From Deroplatys truncata (lineage: Eukaryota > Arthropoda > Insecta > Mantodea > Mantidae): a stretch of DNA of 64,000 bases. Shown here piece by piece: positions 14,601 through 28,650 of this stretch. Below the pieces are notes generated by a model. The model was not told where the DNA came from. It was given only the letters and a program-made list of their open reading frames with translations, and did not search any database. Positions within the stretch are counted from its first letter, which is position 1. The number at the start of each line of letters is the position of its first letter. The stretch covers positions 1,612,001 to 1,676,000 of the forward strand of contig CM060985.1 in NCBI GenBank assembly GCA_030765065.1, read 5' to 3'. A program made the translations under genes and the position numbers.

Positions 14601-17600
14601 CCTACTGTCGTGAACATGTTCCTCCTCTTATAATGGTATACTGTAAGGTGTAATACTTAAACTTGCTGCCATTAACATGTTCGTCCTCTTATAATACTAT
14701 ACTGTAAAGTGTAACATTTTTACCTACTGTCGTGAACATGTTCCTCCTCTTATAATGGTATACTGTAAAGTGTAACATTTAAACCTACTGTCATAAACAT
14801 GTTCCTCCTCTTATAATGGGATACTGTAAAGTTTAACATTTAACCTTGCTGTCATTAACATGTTCTTCCTCTTATAATGGGATACTGTAAAGTTTAACAT
14901 TTCACCTTGCTGTCATTAACATGTTCCTCCTCTTATAATGGGATACTGTAAAGTGTAACATTTAACCTTGCTGTCATAAAAATGTTCCTCCTCTTACAAT
15001 GGGATACTGTAAAGTTTAACATTTAACCTTGCTGTCATAAACATGTTCCTCCTCTTATAATGGGATACTGTAAAGTTTAACATTTAACCTTGCTGTCATA
15101 AACATGTTCCATCTCTTATAATGGGATAATATAAAGTTTAACATTTAACCTTGCTGTCATAAACATGTTCCGCCTCTTATAATGGGATACTGTAAAGTGT
15201 AACATTTAAATTTGCAGTCATAAACATGTTCCTCCTCTTATAATGGGATACTGTAAAGTGTAACATTCAAACATATTGTCATGAAAATTTTCCTCCTCTT
15301 ATAATGGGATACTGTAAATTGTAACATTTAACCTTGCTGTCATAAACATGTTCCTCCTCTTATAATGGGATACTGTAAAGTGTAACATTTAAACTTGCAG
15401 TCATAAAAATGTTCCTCCTCTTATAATGGGATACTGTAAAGTGTAACATTCACACTTATTGTCATGAACACATTCCTCCTTTTATAATGGGATACTGTAA
15501 ACTGTAATATTTAAACTTACTGTCATGAACATGTTCCTCCTCTTATAATGGGATACTGTAAAGTGTAATATTTAAACTTACTGTCATGAACATGCTGCTC
15601 CTCTTATAATGGGATACTATCAGGTGTAACATTTAAATTTACTAGCATGAACATGTTTCTACTCTTATAGGGTACTGTTAAGTGTAACATATAATCTTGC
15701 TGTCATAAACATGTTTCTACGCTTATACTGGGGCACTGTTAAGTGTAACATATAATCTTGCTGTCTTAAACATGTTTCTACGTTTATACTGGGGTACTGT
15801 TAAGTGCAACATATAATCTTGCTGTCATAAACATGTTTCTACTCTTATACTGCGATACCGTTAAGTGTAACATATAATCTTGCTCTCATAAACATATTCC
15901 TACTCTTATACTGGGGTTTTGTTAAGTGTAACATATAATCTTGCTCTCATAAACAATCTTCTAACCTTATACTGGGGTACTGTTAAGTGTTACATATAAT
16001 CTTGCTGTCATTAACATGTTCCTCCTCTTATACTGGGGTACTCTTAAGCGTAACATATAATCTTCCTGTCATGAGCATGTACCTCCTCTTATACTGGACT
16101 ACTGTTACGTGTAACATATAATCTTGCTGTCATAAACATGTTCCTCCTCTTTTACTGGGGTACTGTTAAGTGTAACATATAATCTTGCTGCCATTATCAT
16201 GTTCCTCCCCTTATATGGGATACTGTAAAGCGTAACATTTAAACTTAGTGTCATGAACATGTTCCTCCTCTTACAATGGGATACAGTAGTGTAATATTAA
16301 AACTTGCTGTCATGAAAATGTTCCTCCTCTTATAATGGGATACAGTAGTGTAATATTTAAACTTGCTGTCATGAACTTGTTCCTCCTCTTATAATGGGAT
16401 ACAGTAGTGTATTTTTAAACTTGCTGTCATGAACATGTTCCTCCTCTTATAATGGGATACGGTAAAGTGTAACATTTAAACTTACTGTCATTAACATGCT
16501 CCTCATCTTATAATGGGATATTGCAATGTAATATTTAAACTTGCTGTCATGAACTTGTTCCTCCTCTTATAATGGGATACAGTAGTGTAATATTTAAACT
16601 TGCTGTCATGAACATGTTCCTCCTCTTATAATGGGATACGGTAAAATGTAACATTTAAACTTACTGTCATTAACATGCTCCACATCTTATAATGGGATAT
16701 TGCAATGTAATATTTAAACTTGTTGTCAATAACATGTTCCTCGTCTTATAATGGTATACTGTAGTGTAATATTTAAACTTGCTGTCAATAACGTGTTCCT
16801 CCTCTTATAATGGGATACTGTAGTATAATATTTAAACTTGTTGTCAATAACATGTTCCTCCTCTTATAATGGTATACTGTAGTGTAATATTTAAACTTGC
16901 TGTCAATAACGTGTTCCTCCTCTTATAATGGGATACTGTAGTATAATATTTAAACTTGTTGTCAATAACATGTTCCTCCTCTTATAATGGTATACTGTAG
17001 TGTAATATTTAACCTTGCTGTCAATAACATGTTCCTCCTCTTATAATGGTATACTGTAGTGTAATTTTTAAACTTCTTGTCATTAACATGTTCCTCCTCT
17101 TATAATGGTATACTGTAGTGTAATATTTAAACTTGCTGTCACTAACATGCTGCTACTCTTATACTGGGGTACTGTTAAGTGTAACATATAATCTTGCTGT
17201 CATAAACATGTTCCGCCTCTTTTACTGGGGTACTGTTAAGTGTAACATATAATCGTGCTGCCATTATCATGTTCCTCCCCTTATATGGGATACTGTAAAG
17301 TGTAAAATTTAAACTTAGTGTCATGAACATGTTCCACCTCTTATAATGGGATACAGTACTGTAATATTTAAACTTCTGTCATAAACATGTTCCTCCTCTT
17401 ATAATGAAATACTGCAAAGTGTAACATTTAAACCTACTGTCATAAACATCTTCCTCCTCTTATAATGGTATACTGTAAAGTGTAACATTTAAACCTACTG
17501 TCATAAACATGTTCCTCCTCTTATAATGGGATACTGTAAAGTGTAACATTTAAACCTACTGTCATAAACATGTTCCTCCTCTTATAATGGTATACTGTAA

Positions 17601-17740
17601 AGTGTAACATTTAAACCTACTGTCATAAACATGTTCCTCCTCTTATAATGGTATAATGTAAAGTGTAACATTTAAACCTTCTGTCATTAACATGTTCCTC
17701 CTCTTATAATGGGATACTGTAAAGTGTAACATTTAAACTT
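8637..17740. repeat. Higher-order repeat copy B (9,104 bp)
   Basis: This is the second copy of the long unit, aligned with copy A from the ACGGTCATAAAC marker at 8637 to the next marker at 17741. It is 488 bp longer than copy A, exactly eight 61-bp monomers. Much of the excess lies before the TAAGTGAAACATAT marker (3991 in A, 13034 in B; offset 9,043, or 427 bp = 7 x 61 more than the copy spacing). Part of it is a duplicated three-monomer block near 12690-12960. This is what unequal exchange between monomers would leave. Confidence 0.88.
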
Positions 17741-20700
17741 ACGGTCATAAACATGTTCCTCCTCTTATATGGGGATACGATAAAGTGTAACTTTTAAACT
17801 TATTGTCATGAAACTTTTCCTCCTCTTATAATGGGATACTGTAGTGCAATATTTAAACTTGCTGTCATGAACATGTTCCTCCTCTTATAAAGGGATACTG
17901 TTAAGTGTAACATTTAAACTTACTCTGATGAACATGTTCCTCCTTTTATAATGGGATACTGTAAAGTGTAATATATAAACTTGCTGTCATGAACATGTTC
18001 CTCCTCTTATACTGGGATACTGTAAAGTGTAATAATTAAACTTACTATCATGAACATGTTACTCTCCTTATAATGGGATACTGTAAAGTGTAATATTTAA
18101 ACTTACTTTCATGAACATGTTCCTCCTCTTATAATGGGATACTGTAAAGTGTAATATTTAAACTTACTGTCATGAACATGTTCCTCCTCTTAAAATGGGA
18201 TACTGTTAAGTGTAACATTTAAACTTACTGTCATGAGCATGTTTCTACTCTTATACTGGGTTACTGTTAAGTGTAAGATATAATCTTGCTGTCATAAACA
18301 TGTTTCTACTCTTATACTAGGGTACTGTTAAGTGTAACATATAATCTTGCTCCCATAAACATGTTCCTTCTCTTATACTGGGGTACTGTTAAGCGTAACA
18401 TATAATCTTGCTGTCTTAAACAAGTTTCTGCTCTTATACTGGGGTACTGTTAAGTGTAACATATAATCTTGCTGTCATAAACATGTTTCTACTGTTATAC
18501 TGGGGCATTGTTAAGTGTAACATATAATCTTGGTGTCATAAACATGTTCCTTCTCTTATACTGGGGTACTGTTAAGTGTAACATATAATCTTGGTGTCAT
18601 AAACATGTTTCTACTCTTATACTGGGGTACTGTTAAGTGTAACATATAATCTTGCTGTCATAAACATGTTTCTACTCTTATACTGGGGTACTGTTAAGTG
18701 TAAAATATAATCTTGGTGTATTAAACATGTTTCTACTCTTATACTGGGGTACTGTTAAGTGTAACATATAATCTTGCTGTCATAAACATGTCTCTACTCT
18801 TATACTGGGGTACTGTTAAGTGTAACATATAATCTTGGTGTCATAAAATTGTTCCTTCTCTTATACTGGGGTACTGTTAAGTGTAACATATAATCGTGCT
18901 GTCATAATCATGTTCCTTCTCTTATACTGCGGTACTGTTAAGTGTAACATACAATCTTGCTGTCATAAACATGTTCCTTCTCTTATACTGGGGTACTGTT
19001 AAGTGTAACATATAATCTTGCTCTCATAAATATGTTCCTACTCTTATACTGGGGTTTTGTTAAGTGTAAGATATAATCTTGCTCTCATTAACATGCTTAT
19101 ACCCTTATACTGGGGTACTGTTAAGTTTAACATATAATCTTGCTGTCATAAACATGTTCCTCCTCTTTTACTGGGGTACTGTTATGTGTAACATATAATC
19201 TTGCTGTCATGAACATGTTCCTCCCCTTATATGGGATACTGTAGTGTAATATTTAAACTTGCTGTCATGAACTTGTTCCTCCTCTTATAATGGGATACAG
19301 TAGTGTAATATTTAAACTTGCTGTCATGAACATGTATCTCCTCATATAATGGGATACAGTAGTATAATATTTAAACTTGCTGTCATGAACATGTTCCTTC
19401 TCTTATAATGAGATATGGTAAAGTTTAACATTTAAACTTACTGTCATTAACATTTTCCTCCTCTTATAATGGGATACTGTAGTGTAATATTTAAACTTGT
19501 TGTCAATAACATGTTCCTCCTCTTATAATGGTATACTGTAGTGTAATATTTAAACTTGTTGTCAATAACATGTTCCTCCCCTAATAATGGTATACTGTAG
19601 TGTAATATTTAAACTTGTTGTCAATAACATGTTCCTCCTCTTATAATGGTATACTGTAGTGTAATATTTAAACTTGCTGTCAATAACATGTTCTTCCTCT
19701 TATAATGGTATACTGTAGTGTAATATTTAAACTTGCTGTAATGAACATGTTCCTCCTCTTATAATGGGATACGGTAAAGTGTAACATTTAACCTTGCTGT
19801 CACTAACATGTTCCTCCTCTTTTAATGGTATACTGTAGTGTAATATTTAAACTTGCTGTAATGAACATGTTCCTCCTCTTATAATGGTATACTGTAGTGT
19901 AATATTTAAACTTGCTGTAATGAACATGTTCCTCCTCTTATAATAGTACACTATAAGGTGTAATATTTAAACTTGCTGTCAGTAACATGCTGCTCCTCTT
20001 ATACTGGGGTACTGTTAAGCGTAACATATAAGCTTGCTGTCATAGACATGTTCCTCCTCTTACAATGGTATACTGTAAGGTGTAACATTTAAACCTACTG
20101 TCGTGAACATGTTCCTCCTCTTATAATGGTATACTGTAAACTGTAACATTAAAACCTACTGTCATGAACATGTTCCTCTTATAATGGAATCCTGTATAGT
20201 GTAACATTTAAACCTACTGTCATAAACATGTTCCTCCTCTTATAATGGGATACTGTAAAGTTTAACATTTAACCTTGCTGAAATTAACATGTTCTTCCTC
20301 TTATAATGCGATACTGTAAAGTTTAACATTTAACCTTGCTGTCATTAACATGTTCTTCCTCTTATAATGGGATACTGTAAAATTTAACGTTTAACCTTGC
20401 TGTCATAATCATGTTCCTCCTCTTATAATGGGATACTGTAAAGTTTAACATTTAACCTTGCTGTCATTAACATGTTCCTTCTCTTATAATGGGATACTGT
20501 AAAGTGTAACATTTAACCTTGCTGTCATAATCATGTTCCATCTCTTATAATGGGATACTGTAAAGTGTAACATTTAACCTTGCTGTCAAACATGTTCCTT
20601 CTCTTATAATGGGATACTGTAAAGTGTAACATTTAACCTTGCTGTCAAACATGTTCCTTCTCTTATAATGGGATACTGTAAAGTGTAACATTTAACCTTG

Positions 20701-23700
20701 CTGTCATAATCATGTTCTTCCTCTTATAATGGGATACTGTAAAGTGTAACATTTAACCTTGCTGTCATAATCATGTTCCTTCTCTTATAATGGGATACTG
20801 TAAAGTGTAACATTTAACCTTGCTGTCATAATCATGTTCCTTCTCTTATAATGGGATACTGTAAAGTGTAACATTTAACCTTGCTGTCATAATCATGTTC
20901 TTCCTCTTATAATGGGATACTGTAAAGTGTAACATTTAACCTTGCTGTCATAATCATGTTCCTTCCCTTATAATGGGATACTGTAAAGTGTAACATTTAA
21001 CCTTGCTGTCAAACATGTTCCTCCTCTTATAATGGGATACTGTAAAGTTTAACATTTAACCTTGCTGTCATTAACATGTTCTTCCTCTTATAATGGGATA
21101 CTGTAAAGTGTAACATTTAACCTTGCTGTCATAAACATGTTCCTCCTCTTATAATGGGATACTGTAAAGTGTAACATTCAAACTTATTGTCATGAAAATT
21201 TTCCTCCACCTATAATGGGATACTGCAAAGTGTTACATTTAAACCTACTGTCATAAACATGTTCCGCCTCTTATAATGGGATACTGTAAAGTGTAACATT
21301 TAAACTTGCAGTCATAAACATGTTCCTCCTCTTATAATGGGATACTGTAAAGTGTAACATTCAAACTTATTGTCATGAAAATTTTCCTCCTCTTATAATG
21401 GGATACTGTAAAGTGTAACATTTAACCTTGCTGTCATAAACATGTTCCTTCTCTTATAATGGGATACTGTAAAGTGTAACATATAACCTTGCTCTCATAA
21501 ACATGTTCCTACTCTTATACTGGGGTTTTGTTAAGTGTAACATATAATCTTGCTCTCATAAACATGCTTCTAACCTTATACTGGGGTACTGTTAAGTGAA
21601 ACATATAATCTTGCTGTCATTAACATGTTCCTCCTCTTATACTGGGGTACTCTTAAGCGTAACATATAATCTTGCTGTCAAAAACATGTTCCTCCTCTTT
21701 TACTGGGGTACTGTTAAGTGTAACATATAATCTTGCTGCCATTATTATGTTCCTCCCCTTATATGGGATACTGTAAAGTGTAACATTTAAACTTAGTGTC
21801 ATGAACATGTTCCTCCTCTTACAATGGGATACAGTAGTGTAATATTTAAACTTGCTGTCATGAACTTGTTCCTCCCCTTATAATGGGATACAGTAGTGTA
21901 ATATTTAAACTTGCTGTCATGAACATGTTCCTCCTCTTATAATGGGATACGGTAAAGTGTAACATTTAAACTTACTGTCATTAACATGTTCCTCATCTTA
22001 TAATGGGATAATGTAATGTAATATTTAAACTCGTTGTCAATAACATGTTCCTCCTCTTATAATGGTATACTATAGTGTAATATTTAAACTTGCTATTAAT
22101 AATGTGTTCCTCGTCTTATAATGGGATACTGTAGTGTAATATTTAAACTTGTTGTCAATAACATGTTCCTCCTCTTATAATGGTATACTGTAGTGTAATA
22201 TTTTAACTTGTTGTCAATAACATGTTCCTCCTCTTTTAATGGTATACTGTACTGGAATACTTAAACTTGCTATCAATAACGTGTTCCTCCTCTTATAATG
22301 GTATACTGTAGTGTAATATTTAAACTTGCTGTAATGAACGTGTTCCTCCTTTTATAATGGGATACGGTAAAGTGTAACATTTAACCTTGCTGTCATTAAC
22401 ATGTTCCTCCTCTTATAATGGTATACTGTAGTCTAATATTTAAACTTGTTGTCAATAACATGTTCCTCCTCTTATAATGGTATACTGTAGTGTAATATTT
22501 AAACTTGCCTTAATGAACATGTTCCTCCTTTTATAATGGGATACTGTAAAGTGTAACATTTAACCTTGCTGTCAGTAACATGTTCCTCCTCTTATAATGG
22601 TATACTGTAGTGTAATATTTAAACTTGTTGTCAATAACATGTTCCTCCTCTTATAATGGTATACTGTAGTGTAATATTTAAACTTGCTGTCAGTAACATG
22701 CTGCTACTCTTATACTGGGGTACTGTTAAGTGTAACATATAAGCTTGCTGTCGTAAACATGTTCCTCCTCTTACAATGGTATACTGTAATGTGTAATATT
22801 TAAACTTGCTGCCATTAACATGAAGGTCCTCTTATAATGGTATACTGTAAAGTGTAACATTTAAACCTACTGTCGTGAACATGTTCCTCCTCTTATAATG
22901 GGATACTGCAAAGTGTAACATTTAAACTTGCATTCATAAACATGTTCCTCCTCGTATAATGGTATACTGTAAAGTGTAACATTTAAACCTACTGTCATAA
23001 ACATGTTCCTCCTTTTATAATGGGATACTGTAAAGTGTAACATTTAACCTTGCTGTCATTAACATGTTCTTCCTCTTATAATGGAATACTGTGAAGTGTA
23101 ACATTTAAACTTGCTGTCTTAAACATGTTCCATCTCATATAATGGGATACTGTAAAGTGTAGCTTTCAAACTTGCAGTCATCAACATGTTCCTCCTCTTA
23201 TAATGGGATACTGTAAAGTGTAACATTTAAACTTGCTGTCCTAAACATGTTCCTCCTCTTATAATGGCATACTAAATAGTGTAAAATCTAAACTTGCAGT
23301 CATAAACATGTTCCTCCTCTTATAATGGGATACTGCAAAGTGTAACATTTAAACCTACTGTCATAAACATGTTCCTCCTCTTATAATGGTATAATGTAAA
23401 GTGTAACATTTAAAACTACTGTCATAAACATGTTCCTCCTCTTATAATGGGATACTGTAAAGCATAACATTTAAACTTGCAGTCATAAACATGTTCCTCC
23501 TCTTATAATGGGGTTTTGTTAAGTGTAACATATAATCTTGCTGTCATTAACATGTTCCTGCTCTTATACTGGGGTACTCTTAAGCATAACATATAATCTT
23601 GCTGTCATGAACATGTACCTCCTTTTATAGTGCGGTACTGTTAAGTGTAACATATAATCTTGCTGTCATAAACATGTGCCTCCTCTTTTACTGGGGTACT

Positions 23701-26700
23701 GTTAAGTGTAACATATAATCTTGCTGTCATAAACATGTCTCTACTCTTATACTGGGGTACTGTTAAGTGTAACATATAATCTTGGTGTCATAAAATTGTT
23801 CCTTCTCTTATACTGGGGTACTGTTAAGTGTAACATATAATCGTGCTGTCATAATCATGTTCCTTCTCTTATACTGGGGTACTGTTAAGTGTAACATACA
23901 ATCTTGCTGTCATAAACATGTTCCTTCTCTTATACTGGGGTACTGTTAAGTGTAACATATAATCTTGCTCTCATAAATATGTTCCTACTCTTATAGTGGG
24001 GTTTTGTTAAGTGTAAGATATAATCTTGCTCTCATTAACATGCTTATACCCTTATACTGGGGTACTGTTAAGTTTAACATATAATCTTGCTGTCATAAAC
24101 ATGTTCCTCCTCTTTTACTGGGGTACTGTTATGTGTAACATATAATCTTGCTGTCATGAACATGTTCCTCCCCTTATATGGGATACTGTAGTGTAATATT
24201 TAAACTTGCTGTCATGAACTTGTTCCTCCTCTTATAATGGGATACAGTAGTGTAATATTTAAACTTGCTGTCATGAACATGTTCCTCCTCATATAATGGG
24301 ATACAGTAGTATAATATTTAAACTTGCTGTCATGAACATGTTCCTTCTCTTATAATGAGATATGGTAAAGTTTAACATTTAAACTTACTGTCATTAACAT
24401 TTTCCTCCTCTTATAATGGGATACTGTAGTGTAATATTTAAACTTGTTGTCAATAACATGTTCCTCCTCTTATAATGGTATACTGTAGTGTAATATTTAA
24501 ACTTGTTGTCAATAACATGTTCCTCCCCTAATAATGGTATACTGTAGTGTAATATTTAAACTTGTTGTCAATAACATGTTCCTCCTCTTATAATGGTATA
24601 CTGTAGTGTAATATTTAAACTTGCTGTCAATAACATGTTCTTCCTCTTATAATGGTATACTGTAGTGTAATATTTAAACTTGCTGTAATGAACATGTTCC
24701 TCCTCTTATAATGGGATACGGTAAAGTGTAACATTTAACCTTGCTGTCACTAACATGTTCCTCCTCTTTTAATGGTATACTGTAGTGTAATATTTAAACT
24801 TGCTGTAATGAACATGTTCCTCCTCTTATAATGGTATACTGTAGTGGAATATTTAAACTTGCTGTAATGAACATGTTCCTCCTCTTATAATAGTACACTA
24901 TAAGGTGTAATATTTAAACTTGCTGTCAGTAACATGCTGCTCCTCTTATACTGGGGTACTGTTAAGCGTAACATATAAGCTTGCTGTCATAGACATGTTC
25001 CTCCTCTTACAATGGTATACTGTAAGGTGTAACATTTAAACCTACTGTCGTGAACATGTTCCTCCTCTTATAATGGTATACTGTAAACTGTAACATTAAA
25101 ACCTACTGTCATGAACATGTTCCTCTTATAATGGAATCCTGTATAGTGTAACATTTAAACCTACTGTCATAAACATGTTCCTCCTCTTATAATGGGATAC
25201 TGTAAAGTTTAACATTTAACCTTGCTGAAATTAACATGTTCTTCCTCTTATAATGGGATACTGTAAAGTTTAACATTTAACCTTGCTGTCATTAACATGT
25301 TCTTCCTCTTATAATGGGATACTGTAAAATTTAACGTTTAACCTTGCTGTCATAATCATGTTCCTCCTCTTATAATGGGATACTGTAAAGTTTAACATTT
25401 AACCTTGCTGTCATTAACATGTTCCTTCTCTTATAATGGGATACTGTAAAGTGTAACATTTAACCTTGCTGTCATAATCATGTTCCATCTCTTATAATGG
25501 GATACTGTAAAGTGTAACATTTAACCTTGCTGTCAAACATGTTCCTTCTCTTATAATGGGATACTGTAAAGTGTAACATTTAACCTTGCTGTCAAACATG
25601 TTCCTTCTCTTATAATGGGATACTGTAAAGTGTAACATTTAACCTTGCTGTCATAATCATGTTCTTCCTCTTATAATGGGATACTGTAAAGTGTAACATT
25701 TAACCTTGCTGTCATAATCATGTTCCTTCTCTTATAATGGGATACTGTAAAGTGTAACATTTAACCTTGCTGTCATAATCATGTTCCTTCTCTTATAATG
25801 GGATACTGTAAAGTGTAACATTTAACCTTGCTGTCATAATCATGTTCTTCCTCTTATAATGGGATACTGTAAAGTGTAACATTTAACCTTGCTGTCATAA
25901 TCATGTTCCTTCCCTTATAATGGGATACTGTAAAGTGTAACATTTAACCTTGCTGTCAAACATGTTCCTCCTCTTATAATGGGATACTGTAAAGTTTAAC
26001 ATTTAACCTTGCTGTCATTAACATGTTCTTCCTCTTATAATGGGATACTGTAAAGTGTAACATTTAACCTTGCTGTCATAAACATGTTCCTCCTCTTATA
26101 ATGGGATACTGTAAAGTGTAACATTCAAACTTATTGTCATGAAAATTTTCCACCACCTATAATGGGATACTGCAAAGTGTTACATTTAAACCTACTGTCA
26201 TAAACATGTTCCGCCTCTTATAATGGGATACTGTAAAGTGTAACATTTAAACTTGCAGTCATAAACATGTTCCTCCTCTCATAATGGGATACTGTAAAGT
26301 GTAACATTCAAACTTATTGTCATGAAAATTTTCCTCCTCTTATAATGGGATACTGTAAAGTGTAACATTTAACCTTGCTGTCATAAACATGTTCCTTCTC
26401 TTATAATGGGATACTGTAAAGTGTAACATATAACCTTGCTCTCATAAACATGTTCCTACTCTTATACTGGGGTTTTGTTAAGTGTAACATATAATCTTGC
26501 TCTCATAAACATGCTTCTAACCTTATACTGGGGTACTGTTAAGTGAAACATATAATCTTGCTGTCATTAACATGTTCCTCCTCTTATACTGGGGTACTCT
26601 TAAGCGTAACATATAATCTTGCTGTCAAAAACATGTTCCTCCTCTTTTACTGGGGTACTGTTAAGTGTAACATATAATCTTGCTGCCATTATTATGTTCC

Positions 26701-28650
26701 TCCCCTTATATGGGATACTGTAAAGTGTAACATTTAAACTTAGTGTCATGAACATGTTCCTCCTCTTACAATGGGATACAGTAGTGTAATATTTAAACTT
26801 GCTGTCATGAACTTGTTCCTCCCCTTATAATGGGATACAGTAGTGTAATATTTAAACTTGCTGTCATGAACATGTTCCTCCTCTTATAATGGGATACGGT
26901 AAAGTGTAACATTTAAACTTACTGTCATTAACATGTTCCTCATCTTATAATGGGATAATGTAATGTAATATTTAAACTCGTTGTCAATAACATGTTCCTC
27001 CTCTTATAATGGTATACTATAGTGTAATATTTAAACTTGCTATTAATAATGTGTTCCTCGTCTTATAATGGGATACTGTAGTGTAATATTTAAACTTGTT
27101 GTCAATAACATGTTCCTCCTCTTATAATGGTATACTGTAGTGTAATATTTTAACTTGTTGTCAATAACATGTTCCTCCTCTTATAATGGTATACTATACT
27201 GGAATACTTAAACTTGCTGTCAATAACGTGTTCCTCCTCTTATAATGGTATACTGTAGTGTAATATTTAAACTTGCTGTAATGAACGTGTTCCTCCTTTT
27301 ATAATGGGATACGGTAAAGTGTAACATTTAACCTTGCTGTCATTAACATGTTCCTCCTCTTATAATGGTATACTGTAGTCTAATATTTAAACTTGTTGTC
27401 AATAACATGTTCCTCCTCTTATAATGGTATACTGTAGTGTAATATTTAAACTTGCCTTAATGAACATGTTCCTCCTTTTATAATGGGATACTGTAAAGTG
27501 TAACATTTAACCTTGCTGTCAGTAACATGTTCCTCCTCTTATAATGGTATACTGTAGTGTAATATTTAAACTTGTTGTCAATAACATGTTCCTCCTCTTA
27601 TAATGGTATACTGTAGTGTAATATTTAAACTTGCTGTCAGTAACATGCTGCTACTCTTATACTGGGGTACTGTTAAGTGTAACATATAAGCTTGCTGTCG
27701 TAAACATGTTCCTCCTCTTACAATGGTATACTGTAATGTGTAATATTTAAACTTGCTGCCATTAACATGAAGGTCCTCTTATAATGGTATACTGTAAAGT
27801 GTAACATTTAAACCTACTGTCGTGAACATGTTCCTCCTCGTATAATGGGATACTGCAAAGTGTAACATTTAAACTTGCATTCATAAACATGTTCCTCCTC
27901 GTATAATGGTATACTGTAAAGTGTAACATTTAAACCTACTGTCATAAACATGTTCCTCCTTTTATAATGGGATACTGTAAAGTGTAACATTTAACCTTGC
28001 TGTCATTAACATGTTCTTCCTCTTATAATGGAATACTGTGAAGTGTAACATTTAAACTTGCTGTCTTAAACATGTTCCATCTCATATAATGGGATACTGT
28101 AAAGTGTAACTTTCAAACTTGCAGTCAACATGTTCCTCCTCTTATAATGGGATACTGTAAAGTGTAACATTTAAACTTGCTGTCCTAAACATGTTCCTCC
28201 TCTTATAATGGCACACTAAAAAGTGTAAAATCTAAACTTGCAGTCATAAACATGTTCCTCCTCTTATAATGGGATACTGCAAAGTGTAACATTTAAACCT
28301 ACTGTCATAAACATGTTCCTCCTCTTATAACGGTATAATGTAAAGTGTAACATTTAAAACTACTGTCATAAACATGTTCCTCCTCTTATAATGGGATACT
28401 GTAAAGCATAACATTTAAACTTGCAGTCATAAACATGTTCCTCCTCTTATAATGGGGTTTTGTTAAGTGTAACATATAATCTTGCTGTCATTAACATGTT
28501 CCTGCTCTTATACTGGGGTACTCTTAAGCATAACATATAATCTTGCTGTCATGAACATGTACCTCCTTTTATAGTGCGGTACTGTTAAGTGTAACATATA
28601 ATCTTGCTGTCATAAACATGTTCCTCCTCGTTTACTGGGGTACTGTTAAG
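17741..28650. repeat. Rearranged higher-order copies with 4.95-kb tandem duplication
   Basis: The region starts like copies A and B (marker at 17741; TTACTGTTAAG marker at 18261) but leaves their order near 22690, where a roughly 1-kb block absent from A and B appears. It then restarts at 23692. Three markers show a second period: CATAAACATGTCTC at 18781 and 23728, and CAGTAACATGCTGCTACT at 22691 and 27638, all 4,947 bp apart. The roughly 18.74-23.69 kb segment is therefore duplicated in tandem as about 23.69-28.65 kb, with only small differences such as a 3-bp deletion in the second copy near 28124. Confidence 0.85.
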
